From the NCBI GenBank assembly GCA_014058105.1, contig JACGCM010000560.1, forward strand, positions 3,782,001 through 3,846,000: DNA of 64,000 nucleotides. Reading direction: 5' to 3'. Origin of the DNA: Kingdonia uniflora. Lineage: Eukaryota; Streptophyta; Magnoliopsida; Ranunculales; Circaeasteraceae. The number at the start of each line of letters is the position of its first letter. Within the stretch, counting starts at the first letter, position 1. A program made the translations under genes and the position numbers. Below are positions 23,195 to 35,097 of the stretch, piece by piece. The notes under the pieces were generated by a model. It was not told the origin of the DNA, made no database searches, and was given only the letters and a program-made list of their open reading frames with translations.

Positions 23195-23515
23195 TCTATA
23201 TATATGAGATAGTAGAATAGTACTTGTATGAGATACTAGAAAAGTACTTTAATGTAGGTTGCTCAAACACAAGTATTTCATTAGTGTAAAAGCGACATAC
23301 AAAAATGATAGAGATAGTAGAAGAGTACTGTATGAGATAGTAGATGTGTACTCTGATATAGGTCGATCAAACATAAGTATTTCATTAGTTTAAGAGCAAC
23401 ATACAAAAATATAAGAAATTGTAGAACAGTACTGTATGATATAGTAGAGTAGTACTGTGATGTAGGTCGGGCAAACACAAGTATTTCATTGGTGTAAAAG
23501 CGATGTACAAAATGT
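23195..23515. repeat. Three tandem ~105-bp repeats at the pol end of the Tat element
   Basis: CAAACA(C/T)AAGTATTTCATT(A/G)GT recurs at about 23262, 23368 and 23472 (steps of about 106 and 104 bp). Each is preceded by AGTAGA.(G/T)AGTACT and (G/A)TAGGTCG-like words. It lies just 3' of integrase and 5' of the 3' ends of the antisense gene, between the two convergent transcripts. Confidence 0.8.
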
Positions 23516-23557
23516 AAGGAATAATAAAATATAAACTGTGAAAGATGGCTATCTTCG

Positions 23558-26500
23558 TTATAGCTTCAATCTCTTTGTGTTCCAAAGATTGGGGACTCGA
23601 TCTCCATCGAATGTAATGAGGTCGCAAGAGCCGAGGCCACTTTTGCCAAGAACAATAAAAGGTCCTTCCCAATTTTCTTTGAGTTTTCTAGCATTTAGTT
23701 CCTTAATTTTTTTTGGGATCTCTCGCAAGACGAGATCTTTAATATCAAACTCTTGGTGATGAACTCGTTTGTTAAAGTTTGGTGGTACCATTCCAAATTT
23801 ATGACTGCTCTGTCTCTTGTTTCGTCGATCCAATTCATGTTACACGCCAACTGGAACTCGTTTTCTTCATCAGTCATGGTATGATCATATAGTGGGTGAT
23901 GATATTGAGTAGAGAAGGTTGCTTCAGTACCGTAAACTAGCAAGAACGGTGTAGATCCAGTCGATACTCTGGGTGTTGTTCGATACGCCCATAACACGTG
24001 TGGTAACTCTTGCACCCAATTATCTTTCTTTTCTGTCAATCACTTTTTTATTCTGTCAACTTTTTTATTCCGTCAACTAAGACCTTTGAACCAATGAACT
24101 GTTATCCATTGTTTATTATGATGAGATGGGGGCAACCGAGCGAATCGTATAATAATTTTTTCCTAAATGAACATGATGACTTTGTCTTCGCGTGTTTGAC
24201 TCAAAGGAACTGCTTCGACCCACTTGGTGAAGTAGTCGGTTGCTACTAAGAGGTGTTTCCTTTTTCCGAGTACATTTGGAAATCCTCCCACGAGATCGAG
24301 GGCCTATATTTTGAATGGTCAGACAACCTTGCTAGAGTGGAGTTCTAATGTTGGAGCTCGAATTTTGGGTCCATGTCGTTGTCAGGTGTCACACTTGCTG
24401 GCTTATTCGATGGCTTAAGCTTTTATTTTAGGCCAAAAGAATCCTTGAGTAAGAGCTCGGTTTTCTAAAGGCCGTCCTATCGCATGGGATCTGTAAGTGC
24501 CTTTATATAAATCGTGCAGGAAGACTTAGGCCTCCTTATCAGATAAACATTGGAGATAGGGTCTTCTAACTGATTTTTTGTTAAGGAGATTGTCGTCGAC
24601 GATGTATCGTTTAACATTGTCTAATAAGTGTCTTCTTTCATTAACATCCTCGGGGAGTTTGCCATCAAATATGTTATTTGGTCCGATATATATGAGGAAA
24701 GGTCGTCTCCAATCATCTTTGACCTCTTCGTCGTCACCAGTATTAATGGTATTTGAGCTGATGATGTTAATGCTGGGGGTGGATACCACTTCAATCTTTA
24801 AGTATCGGGTATCCATTCCTTGGACTCCAGCAAGATAGGCGAAGGAATTAGAATGTCTATTTTCTTCATGAGGTAAGTGTTCGATTGTAGCCTAAATCTG
24901 CTCATTTTGTCGGCTACCGCTATGGCATAGTCGATCATCTTTCTATTTTTTTGATATTTATCTGTATAATGGTTCACAATTAATAAGGAGTACGTGTAAA
25001 CAGATAATTTAGGCACACTAATTTCTAGTGCCATATCTAGTCCGTGGATTAGTGCCTTGTATTCAGTCTCATTGTTGGTAGCCTCGAAGTTGAGTCATTA
25101 ATTTCTTAATTCTATCATTGGAAGGTGTGATAAGAACTATCCCGATGCCTGACCCAGCTGGTCTGGCAGAACCGTCAGTTAAAAGGTATTAACCTTTCTT
25201 GGATATCCAATTCGATTTTTATTTGAACTATTTCTCATTTATCTTAGTACCATCCTCTTCCCAATCAGGGTCGTCTACTAAAAAATCTGCTACTGAAATC
25301 TGCTACTGCTTGCCCTTTTTTAGAATGCCGTGGTTCGAAACGTATATCGTACTCACCAAGAGTAACCGACCATTGTTGAACTCGTATGGATTTCTCTTGT
25401 TTGGATAGGACTTCACACAAGGGGTAATTTTTCATTACTCGAACTGAATGAGCTTGGAAGTATTGTTTTAACTTCTGCAATGTATAGACGAGAGCTAAGA
25501 GTAGCTTTTTAATCTTAGTGTACCATGTTTCTGCTGGAGTGAGAGTCTTGTTGATGAAGTAGGTAGGTATTTTCATCGAGTCAGGTAAGAACTGAGTTGA
25601 GTGAGTTATCAGTAACTACAAGATATACCATAAGTTCTTCTCCTTCATTAGGTGTACTTATTACTGGTGGTTTCCCTAAGTAGCATTTTTGTTCCTAAAA
25701 TGCTGCTTCACATTCTGTGGGCCACTCGATCTCGGGAACCTTTTGAGTTTTCCCTTTCTTCATCCCTTCTCGTAGGAGGTCGAATAACCATCTACACCGA
25801 TCTTAAGACTTAAAAACAAAATGATTTATTACTGTTATTTTGCTAGCTATTTTTTAGACGTCTTTCTTGGTCATTGGGGAAGGTATGGATAACAATGCAC
25901 ATATACGATCTGGGTTAGTCTCGTTACCTTACTTGCTAATCAAATGTCCTAAGAATTTTCCTGATTGGACTCCGAATTGGCATTTGTCGGGATTTAGTCT
26001 TATTTTGTAAGATCGAAGAATTTCAAAAGTCGTACGCAAATCTGCGAGATGGTTTTCCTTCTTGAGACTTTTACACAGCATATCATCAATGAAAACTTCC
26101 ATTATTTTCCCAAGATGGTCTTTGAACATATGAGTCATCTGTCTCTGGTAAGTGGCTCCGGCATTCTCGAGGCCAAAAGGCATGACTTTGTAGCTGTATA
26201 ATCCGTATTCTGTGAGGAAAACTATTTTTTCTTGATCTTTGGGCATAAGGGTATTTGATTGTATCCTGATGCGGTGTCCATCATGGATAAGAGTTCTTTT
26301 CCTGCAGCGAAATCAACAGATGGTTAATGATAGGAAGGGGTAAACTATCTTTCGGAGTATGTTTATTGAGGTCTGTGAAATCTACACATAATCTGATCTT
26401 ACCATTTTTCTTCGGAACTGTTATAATGTTCGAGATCCATTCAAGGTAATTGGCTTTTCGAATAAAACCAACTTCAATGAGTTTATCGATCTCTTTATTG

Positions 26501-27363
26501 ACTTCTTCTCGTAGCCTTAGTGCCAAAGTTAAATATTTTTATTTGACTGCCTCAGCCTTATCTTTTAAACTAAGCTTGTAGCAAGCCAAATTTTGATAAA
26601 TGCCTGGCATTTTATAGAATGTCCATATGAAGACATCACTGTTGTCTTTGAGAAACTGAATAAACATTTCACTCTGTTGTGGGCAAACGAGTCCCAATGT
26701 AGGTACTTCGTTTGTCTCTACTGATTTTGACGTATTATGTAGTTTCTACACTTGGCAGTTGGTTCTCTGTAGTATTCTTTGTAGCATTCTATAATTGTTA
26801 TGCTATATGCTGTGGTGATAGTTCCGTCATGACGGTGACAATATTTTTGCAAGCTCGAGCTAGCTTCTGACTGCCTTTGATTTCGTAGATTTCGTAGATT
26901 CTGTCATTTCAATCGAGCCATAACGCCAAATGATAGGTCGATGGGATAGCTCGCATGTTATGTAGCCGGCAACGTCCCATTATTCTTAAATAATGGGATT
27001 TTGCGTTTATAACGTAAAACACAACGTCAAACATCGTTGGTCCTGCGGTAATAGGAAGTATAATTTTTCTTACACATTCTTCTTTGGAACCATTGAAATA
27101 ACTGATATCGATGCCACTAGGCTGAGCTTTGTCGGCCAATCCCATCAGATTAATCGTACCTTAGAAGAGTAGTTTGATACTACTGCCAGTATTTACCATC
27201 ATTGTATGTAGTACGACATTTCTCATTTTCAACATGATCACGAGTGTGTCATGATGATGAAATTTGACATGACGAATGTCGCCATCTTCAAAGGAGATCC
27301 CTGTTTGTTGAAAACTAAATACAGGGAATAACCGGGCTTCTTTATTGACCATGGCCAAATTGT
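23558..27363 (-). pseudogene. Tat element pol: protease, reverse transcriptase, dual RNase H, integrase
   Basis: Read from high to low coordinates. Protease is at about 27.36-26.9 kb, with MMVNTGSSIKLLF, where the catalytic Asp of DTGS is Asn. Reverse transcriptase is at 26526-25929 (GKIRLCVDFTDLNKHTPKD, PFGLENAGATYQR, FIDDML in place of YIDDML). RNase H is at 25576-25265 (QWSVTLGEYDIRFEPRHSKKGQ, VADF). A second RNase H is at about 25.2-24.85 kb (TDGSA, AGSGIGIVL, then an ETEYKALI-like site), the hallmark of Tat elements. The connecting segment is at 24816-24526, and integrase is at 24.4-23.56 kb (ELPHVLWAYRTTPR, TPFLLVYGTEA, NWEGPFIV). Stops and frameshifts interrupt every domain. Confidence 0.85.
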
Positions 27364-27368
27364 GGCAT

Positions 27369-30118
27369 TCTCACGCCCCAAAATCCGGTAATCAGTAGCT
27401 TGACCAATTACTAGATCTGAAGCTGTGCAGGTCGGGGAATCCAAAGATTCAACCCCACAAATAGCAATAATCATCAGAGTAAAGAAATAACAATATAACA
27501 ATATAACGCGGAAGCAAAAAAACATATATATATACATATCAGTCAAAACGTAATACAATATCTCGAATAGAAGCTCAGCGACATATGATGAGAACACCTA
27601 CAGAAATCTGGAACTAATGGAAATCTGCAGCGGCGAAATCTATCTCTGAATTGGCTGACCTTACGGCAGTCCAAGCTACTCAACCTCTGAAATGGTTAAA
27701 ATGCGAGAGTGAGCAAACAACGAGCTCACTAATCCATCAGAACTAAATAACTTACTAATAAACCTGTACTGAATATAAGGTGGAGATGAATGTAATAGAG
27801 ACACAAGTAATTAAGCAAGTCTAGCAATATAATAAGTGACAACAATGAAATAAATAGTTAATAAGGAAAGGAGATTAGAGTTGATAAGAGGATGGAGAAT
27901 AGAGTAGGAATGTGAGAAGAGAATAGAGTAAGGAATATGAGAAGAGAATGTGATGATATGATAAGATGCAATGCCATGACGTGAAGTGATGACTAGGATA
28001 ATCCCATACTTATCCTAGGTGCAATGATATGATATGACGCGATGAGCAGGGATATTCCCATAAATATCCCCTAATGCAGAATGAATTGATATTTAAAAGT
28101 GTTTGCGGTCCTATTATAAAGTTGGTTGATCAGCTGCTAATGTCTAATGTTTTTTTAAAGAGATCAGTAAAGGGATACACTGGTACGATTTGGTTAAGCT
28201 CTACCAAGCTAGGATGGTTGCACTTGATCAAAGTGGATTTGGGTGTATCAAACCGCAGAGCAATAGTCCGTATCATTTTAAGGTATTTCAACCTCACCGT
28301 GGAATAAGTTGGGATCTCCATGACTCTGCCTCATACCATTCCACACTCCGGGGTGGTTGAACTAGGTATGATAGTGCCATCCTCAATCTGACCGTGTCTT
28401 TTAACCCGATCTCACGGACTCCTTGGATCCTGTTGGAGGTTAACTGAAACGGAGTGTTCGTGTATCCAATCTCAATAAGTTTTGAAAGATGTGTTATAAA
28501 CTATAAAGGTGCAACAGGCGCATAAGAAAACAACACAGCTGTCGCTCACACGGCAACCCAAACGGGATGATAGGGACTCGGTTGCACCGACTATGCATAG
28601 CCGACACAGCAACCTAACCGTCACTACACCCAACCCAACAATCTCTTAAGGCTGGAAGGGTCATTCTTGGGCAAGCCACGAGAACGTTAACCCAACCACC
28701 ACTAACTAAACTCAGGTCCTATACAAACCAAAAACCAACTCCAGAATACTTACAACCCCAAACTACAGGTTAACACTATAACCGAATAATTCCTAGGTCA
28801 AATTATAGTTAATCACAAAGCATCTCTAAGCTCAATATGACTCTCTAAAACAATACTCAGAAACTAGTATGGAAACTTAATAATGCTGGAATAAAACTCG
28901 CCTGATAAAAATCCAAGTCCTACGGAAAATCTAACTCGGAAGCCCAACCAAAATCTGCGAAATGGCAACGGAATGCCTGATAATCTCACACCAACAATGG
29001 AGAACAACAAACAACCAATCAATTTAAGAAAACATCAAGAAAACCCAAACCCTAGAAATTAAACCCTACGCCGTATCGAAAGAAATTGACGAAAGGGAAT
29101 CGAGAATTATTTACCAAGGATAGGAGAGAAGGTTACGGCGAAGCTCGACGAAGAATCTGTGAGTGAAAGGGGAAGATTGGATTATGAGTTTGGAGGAGAG
29201 GGAAATCGGCTAGGGAGAGGAGAGAGAGAGAAATGAAAATGAGGAGAGAGAATGAAGGATGATATATATATAAACGACAAGTCGTTTGAATTGATACGAA
29301 AGTTGTTCGAACGACCAAGGGCTCTTGGGCCAAATTTCAGGAGGAATGAATCAACTCGTTCGAACGAAAATGAATCTTGTCCGAACGACAATCTGTCCAA
29401 AAGGCAAAACGTCCAGAAGGCACTTAAAATGTTCAGAAGACACTGAAATTCGTTCGAACGACAAAGGGCCTCGTTCGAACGGCAATCTGGGAAAACTCCA
29501 AAAATAATGTTACTCAAAGGTCTTCCTGAACCACACACCACACCAAGACCCTCAGAAGACTGAAACAATCCGAACAACCATCACAAAGGGTTCCCAAGGT
29601 CTAAATACCACCTCTACCGCTTAACAGCCACAAGAACTCCTAAAACTCAAAAAAGGAATCTAACGGCTAGAAACTTAGCTGGAATAAATAAAATTGGATG
29701 GAAGGAGTCCGACGACGGTCTGATAGGCATTGAGAAATCAGGGATAGCTAATCCCTATTTTTCCACCCCAGAACAAAAATTGAAAACGCCAAAAATGCCC
29801 AAAATCGAAAACACTATAACCTACGTGAAGGAGAGAAGCTGAAAACCCTTTCCGGATATAGAAACCACTATCTGAACACGTACCACACCAACAAACTAAA
29901 ACACCTAAACGTTAAACAGCCAAAACCATCAAACCACCAAAACGCTACTAAAAAGGAATCCAAACCAAACCTGACACTAAGAATGATATAGATGCATTAT
30001 GGATAGGAGAATATGCAGATGTATGATGCAAAGGAGTATATACGGAAGTTAAAGAATATGAATATGAAGATTTGGAATATAAAGAGTAATAAATAATAAC
30101 AAAATACGGGTCATTATA
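27369..30118 (-). mobile_element. Solo LTR, 2.75 kb, chromovirus (Tekay/Del-like), inside the Tat gag-pro region
   Basis: It is flanked by the 5-bp direct repeat GGCAT (27364-27368 and 30119-30123). Its minus-strand ends are TATAATGACCCG...GGGGCGTGAGA, one base off the usual TG...CA at each end. No gag, pol or second LTR lies between, so it is what remains after LTR-LTR recombination. Removing it and one GGCAT joins the Tat reading frame as LGQC-HNLAMVNK. It includes a set of GTTCGAACGA-like words at 29283-29490. Confidence 0.85.
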
Positions 30119-31780
30119 GGCATTGGCCGAGACGTCTTCTTTTGAATCTGATCAACCCGTTAATTGTGTAAGTCTCGATAAAATGGCTGAGGGATATGTG
30201 GTATAAATATTTTTCCTCCATTGCTCCTTCTATCTGTACGATCTCAGTATTAAGCTTGTAACTTCCATTTTTGTAACTTTCTACGTTCACGATGTACTCG
30301 TGCATTCTTCCATCTGCAAAGATGTACTCTAAAAGTCTCTGTAAGGTGAAGTAATATTCTGCGTCATGATGTCGGACTTTGTGGTGTATGCAATACGACC
30401 TGCTTTCAATGGGTTCGGTATTGGGCATTGCGGAAGAACTTATCCATCTGTAGTATAGGATACAAGCTGGCTATTGTAACAGTTAACTTGGGAAGACATG
30501 CCTTCGATAAGTTACCACCTCTCCGAGGTTGATTGTCATTAGACTTGGTCTATTTTCTATCTCCTCTGTAATATGCAGTACGATTGAAATCTCGTTTTGT
30601 GGATTGGTCTCTTGCTGTTAGGGTTGACTTCTGTCTTTCGGATACCATCCTTTCGAGATCGATATATTCATTTACTTTTTCGATCATGTCTTCCAAGGTC
30701 GTAGGTTTGTTTAGAATAAGATGCTCCTTCGATATTCCATCCACAAGCAAAGCGTTTGTGAAGGCCGAAATAGTATTTTATGATCAAGTCGATCTACCTT
30801 TCTGGCAAACTTAAAAATTTTCTTAATAAATGTTTTGAGCTTCTCTCCTGGCATCTGCTTAAGACCGAACAGGGGATACAAATTTTCCCATTTGTCTCTA
30901 TTGTGCGAGTAGTTCTCGGTGAAAAGTCCTCACAACTGTTCAAACATTTTAATGGACCCTTCTTGGAGTGAGTGAAACCATTGCAAAGGTTCACTCTAGA
31001 GTGGAGGCTGGTAGCAAAGAGGCAGTATAAAATGTGGTTCGATGTAGAATGCATGCCTTAATCGCCTTAGAATTCTTGGGCATGTTCCACGGGATCAGTT
31101 CCTCTGTACTTACAGATTTTCGGGGTGTGGAAACTGACAGGAACTTCGCCGTCCAATAAATCCTGAGCAATCGGGCTTTTTTGTAATCTATTGTGAATGC
31201 CTTTGGCAGTTTGAACCTGAGTTTTAAATAATTCTTTGATGAGCTTTTCGACATGTTCCTGAGTCATTTACTGACGTGCTGTGATGGTCTGACGTGGGAT
31301 GCGTCTTTCCCGAGGAATGTGTTCGCCACTTCTTTCACTTAGCCGTTCGCGTGCAGGAATGCAAACTCTTCCACGATGTAGATCCTCTACTTGCCTGGCC
31401 TTTGCGGGAATGCCATCAACTTCTTGTCGGACTCCCGATATCTCTATGGGTTCGACACCCAACTGATTGTGACCAGATCGGGCATTGATTCCCGGGCTAT
31501 TGCCTTGAGGTCCTAGCCTGTCTCGAACCAAAACTCGTGAGGTGGCTGGCACATCTTTGTTCTTCTGGGCTGCAATCTCTTATCCTTGCAGAACTTTCAA
31601 CGCATCTCGCACATTCCCAGCTGTTGTTCTAGAACGGCTTGTCTTTCTATCTCAAAGTGTAGAGTGGCCCGCAATTCTGCTAGTACGGCGCTTCATTCTG
31701 TTGGGTCAATTGGCGTATTCTGGTCTGGAAGAGGCATTCTGTGAAGAGAGCATCAGCTGTTCTGAGAACTGTGGCTAAAT
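30119..31780 (-). pseudogene. Tat element gag
   Basis: The N-terminal frame (31552-31268) is Arg/Gly-rich. Next comes a retrotransposon-gag stretch with KYRGTDPVEHAQEF (31.07-31.13 kb), the usual Y-G-T-D-P-x-x-H start of plant gypsy gag. Then 30750-30550 has LNKPTTLEDMIEKVNEYIDLERM and a basic tail (KRDFNRTAYYRGDRK). At 30428-30119 a segment ends at the solo-LTR insertion. Frames change at least twice between these parts, so no full gag can be made. Confidence 0.75.
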
Positions 31781-31790
31781 GTTTCGTTCC

Positions 31791-31804
31791 CATAGATGGC
31801 GCCA
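31791..31804 (-). other. Primer-binding site of the Tat element
   Basis: The minus strand reads TGGCGCCATCTATG two bases inside the 5' LTR. TGGCGCC-type primer sites are typical of Tat/Athila-group gypsy elements and differ from the TGGTATCAG initiator-Met sites of the other elements here. Confidence 0.75.
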
Positions 31805-31806
31805 AA

Positions 31807-32332
31807 TGTATGAACTTAATTTTGTATATCGAATTTAGTCTCTCACACCAATGATAATAAGAATGTTAGTAAGAAATATGCAATTGCTAACACAAGGTTT
31901 AGCGTAAAAAACCTTTGAATAGGTTAAAAACCACGGCCTCTCTTGAGGATTTAGAAAGAAATGTATTATTGATGATTGCTAGCTATTACAAATAACACTC
32001 TAAGTGTTTTGTGTAAAGTTTATGCGTATAATCTTTTGTGTAGAATTTCATGTCCTTTATTTGTAGTTCTCTGGTCCTATTTATAGGTCTTATAATTTGA
32101 CCGTTTGACGAAGAGTCATTAAACTGATTGTGTAACGGTCTGATCTTTCTGTTTTGTAACGGCTTCATTAATGACGGAGTGCTTATTGAATCGGGCTGTT
32201 GATGTAGAAGTCGAGAATAATAAACAAAACTCTATAGTTGTTCTATAGTGTGCCATGTAATCGTATGCTGATGAGGTCAAGTGAGCGTATGATGGTCGAT
32301 GAGGAGTTCGAGATTCGGAATAGGCCACTACA
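31807..32332 (-). repeat. 5' LTR of the Tat element (526 bp)
   Basis: On the minus strand it begins TGTAGTGGCCTATTCC and ends in ...TTCATACA before the primer site. It is co-linear with the 3' LTR at 14135-14710, with many substitutions and indels, so the insertion is not recent. Confidence 0.9.
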
Positions 32333-32339
32333 CCGGTCA

Positions 32340-32645
32340 TAAGTACTATCATCCTACGTTGTAACCTCTTCAATTTGTATGTGTTATCCTTGGGAAAGCA
32401 CCATGCTAATCTTCTCAGTCAACATATAAGGCTGTGGTGTTAGAAATATCTTTTGATATGACTCAAAAGAATCATAAATGTAAATTAGTTCAAATCATTC
32501 CCATCCATACTCCAACTGCCTCATACCATAGTACTCTAACACGCCGACTTATCATAAATCATATAAATGACTAGGACAAAGTTCATAACATTAAAATTTC
32601 TTTGACAGCATTTTTATTAACAAAACAAACTAATAATCCATGAGT
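32340..32645. repeat. Copy of the SABATH 3'-flank block, next to the HGSNAT-like gene
   Basis: From about 32430 the words CATATAA(G/A)GCTG, GATTTATCATAAA, ACTAGGACAAAG and GCATTTTTATTAACAAA parallel 34998-35180, which lies downstream of the intact SABATH gene. The match stops near 32640, where the 3' untranslated region of the HGSNAT-like gene begins. Confidence 0.55.
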
Positions 32646-32733
32646 ACAAACACATTCGACAGAAAGCTTTTTTCCCTTCCCCGCATAAAAACGGAAGTTG
32701 ATATTCTCGTATATGTGCTTCTACCGCCAAGCA

Positions 32734-34122
32734 TCAAGATCCAATTCCAATTAATCTCAAAATGTTGTGTTCAGGTTTCTTCCAGTAGATGCCCTGGAGA
32801 ATAATTGGCAAGAGATTGCAGGCTATAAGAACATATATCATCAATGCATGCATTCCCATCCACTCTAGAATGAAAGTCGGTCGTCTATATCCAAACATGT
32901 CAACCAGCACATAAATTCCAGTGAAGAGAATGCCAGCCGCACCAGCAGTAATGCACATGTAGCTTAAAGTGTAGAGGGGCTTGTTTACATGCATTCCAGA
33001 AAAGTCGAAGACAAAGCCAATCAACACAAGACCTGCAGCAGGGATCATCCAACGCAAGATCCTATCCTTATGATCCTTGAAATGCACAATAATGTGCCCA
33101 TAATGCAACCCAATTAAGCAAGTAACAATGGCCATCATTGAACTCAAAAGTCCTTCAGGGTCAAAAGGAGATTGACACCAAGAAGGGGCATTTGGTGGAA
33201 GTGGTCCATAATCCGGGGACTTGGTGCTGCATTGCTTTGTCCGTCCATAGATTGGTCTCTTATATAGATGCTTAAGCCCAAATACTGCGCGATCAACCAT
33301 TCCAACAGCGTTACACGCAGGTCCAGTATCTCCCCGCACTCCACATTTCACTGAGAATGTCGTTGGTTCAAGGGAAGTGTCTTTACTCGGAATTTGGAAC
33401 TCCCAGTCAGGAACATACAAACCATATAATAGGAACAAGTATACAATAGTAACCACAGCAGCTACCATCCACTGAAACCTATACTTTTTCAGCAAAGATA
33501 GTTCTGACTTAACCTCCTCATCACCGGTGATCCAAATCTCACACAAGGCTGTCAAAAAGTATGCAAGAGCAATTCTCTGCAGAATACCCCACCATCGAAT
33601 ACGGTCTAAATCAACTCCAAACGTTAGATCATTGATACCATGAATATAGCCTCCTTGGAAAATAAGACCTAATCCCAAAAGTTTAAGTGTCCGGAATACA
33701 GCCTTTATAGTTGCATCAACTCGAGACGTAGTTTTCTTATATGTAAGTCCAAGTGATAGTCCAACCATAAAAATAAAAAAGGGCACAACAAAATCTGCCA
33801 AGGTTACACCATTCCACGGGGAATGATTAATTGAAGGAAAGAAGCCACCAGCATCATCAACAAGTATCATTAACGTAACTGTGAGTCCCCGGAAGACGTC
33901 AAGAGAAGCAAGATGCCGCCTTGGAGGTGGAGGCACAACTTCTGCTCCACCAATAACAATAACATGAGATTTGCTATTGCTTCGGTGAGTAATATTGCCA
34001 GAATCTAGTTTAGTACAAGTACTGATCTTGGAAGATTGATGAATATCTTTATAGGCAAGACCTTCTTCCATCGTTAAGACCAAGTCTTCTTCATCTCCCT
34101 TGACAGGTTCATACTCCCCCAT
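32734..34122 (-). CDS. Heparan-alpha-glucosaminide N-acetyltransferase-like membrane protein (DUF1624), intronless
   Basis: A single uninterrupted 462-residue frame, complete from MGEYEP to RLIGIGS. An acidic N-terminal tail (1-60) and a PPPPRR stretch precede the conserved core RHLASLDVFRGL (69-80) and NHSPWNGVTLAD (99-110). His100 aligns with the catalytic His of human HGSNAT, which transfers acetyl from acetyl-CoA across a membrane. About nine hydrophobic segments follow, for example 111-128, 143-160 and 220-245, with five more between about 325 and 455. A Cys-containing loop lies at about 265-315. The length matches plant homologues. The plant substrate is not established. Related plant genes usually have several introns, so the intronless form suggests a retrocopy. 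Nothing is broken, and it has its own TATA box. It lies beside a SABATH gene with which it has no known functional link. Confidence 0.9.
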   Translation of the reverse strand: MGEYEPVKGDEEDLVLTMEEGLAYKDIHQSSKISTCTKLDSGNITHRSNSKSHVIVIGGAEVVPPPPRRHLASLDVFRGLTVTLMILVDDAGGFFPSINHSPWNGVTLADFVVPFFIFMVGLSLGLTYKKTTSRVDATIKAVFRTLKLLGLGLIFQGGYIHGINDLTFGVDLDRIRWWGILQRIALAYFLTALCEIWITGDEEVKSELSLLKKYRFQWMVAAVVTIVYLFLLYGLYVPDWEFQIPSKDTSLEPTTFSVKCGVRGDTGPACNAVGMVDRAVFGLKHLYKRPIYGRTKQCSTKSPDYGPLPPNAPSWCQSPFDPEGLLSSMMAIVTCLIGLHYGHIIVHFKDHKDRILRWMIPAAGLVLIGFVFDFSGMHVNKPLYTLSYMCITAGAAGILFTGIYVLVDMFGYRRPTFILEWMGMHALMIYVLIACNLLPIILQGIYWKKPEHNILRLIGIGS

Positions 34123-34308
34123 CCCAATCTTCTCTTCTTCTCTCGCTTAGTGCTCGAATACCTTGCACCACAATGCAGAGAATACAAACAGACAGAGAAA
34201 AAGAAGAAGAAACTCCTGTAATGTCTAACCAGAATATCAAGCAACAAAGCAGAGATAGTTGCCTTTGAAGAGAAGAAGAAACTGGGAAGAGGAGGGGGTT
34301 TGCTCTCC

Positions 34309-34316
34309 TATTTATA
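34309..34316 (-). promoter_or_regulatory. TATA box of the HGSNAT-like gene
   Basis: The minus strand reads TATAAATA about 190 bp upstream of ATG 34122, followed by a GA/CT-rich leader typical of plant 5' untranslated regions. Confidence 0.5.
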
Positions 34317-34449
34317 AAAGATATTTCTCTGTTTCCTTGTTCTTCTATGAAACAAACTGTTATATCTTTATTAATCCTAATAAACATAGGATTTCCTAAC
34401 CCTAATATATATAGGATCCTGTTGAGAATCCGCAAAAAAAGCACAAAAT

Positions 34450-35097
34450 CTCAATCTCGAGTCTCCATCACAACTACAACACTTGTTACTTATAAATCTG
34501 ATGGATGAGCCTTATCCCAACATTACATACAAAACCATAGGATATCATAGGTTTCATAAATATAAAATCTTTTTTGTTTCCCACCAAATGAGCGTTATGT
34601 TCTGAGAAACTCACCTTATTATCTTCGCCCATCATCCCCAAAGACCCAAACCATTCTCCTTCTTTAATAGGACTAAACATTCTATTGGAATAGCAATCTA
34701 ACCCCAAAATCCACATGTGGATCTGTGTGGCACTACGATCTGTGTTGTGTATCAATTCGCACTACTGATGAAAAGTCTCCCAATATGCCCTTCTAAAGAA
34801 CCATCCCACGTTACCTCTGCTAGCTGCCAAATATGCACCCCATGTAGCTATTCTCCAATGGTAAGTAATTCTAGAGGTGAACTGAGATCTCAGTCTTCCC
34901 CGTCTTGAACAATACGTCTCAAGAGAATGTCTCAGTTTGCACATGCTTGGACTGCAATTCTTGCATGATAATAGGTCATCCTTAGATATCCCAAATTGCC
35001 ATAACATATAAAGCTGCGGTACTAGCAATACTACAGCCTTATGATTCCTAAGAATCACAAATAGTGTTTGGGGGAAAGTAACTCCTCGATTTATCAT
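34450..35097 (-). other. Unrecognised minus-strand reading frame with one internal stop
   Basis: From 35097 to 34486 one frame is open except for a single TAG at about 34762. Words include YMLWQFGISKDDLLSC, WRIATWGAYLAASRG and MWILGLDCYSNRMF. Composition is protein-like, but I do not recognise the family. It overlaps the block duplicated at 32340-32645, where the frame is not kept. It may be an old exon or chance. Confidence 0.3.

Larger units (their letters stand above)
14135..32332 (-). mobile_element. Tat-lineage Ty3/gypsy retrotransposon, ~18.2 kb, with antisense ORFs
   Basis: Direct LTRs lie at 14135-14710 and 31807-32332. The coding strand is minus: primer site at 31791-31804, gag 31.6-30.1 kb, protease to integrase 27.3-23.5 kb, then an ~8.8-kb 3' region. 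Two RNase H domains in tandem and a TGGCGCC primer site fit the Tat/Ogre group. The 3' region carries a coiled-coil gene on the opposite strand, as described for Tat elements such as Grande and RIRE2. Without the nested solo LTR it is about 15.4 kb. The flanking 5-mers (CCCAT, CCGGT) match only partly, so the target duplication is uncertain. All pol and gag frames carry stops or frameshifts. Confidence 0.85.

Noticed and set aside
29133..29577. Overlapping open frames on both strands near 29.2-29.5 kb
   Set aside because: They lie inside the solo LTR and have no domain; their length comes from the stop-poor GTTCGAACGA repeats.
14135..32332. Athila or Ogre assignment for the large gypsy element
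   Set aside because: The second RNase H excludes Athila. No extra ORF upstream of gag of the Ogre kind is visible, while the antisense ORF after pol fits the other Tat members.
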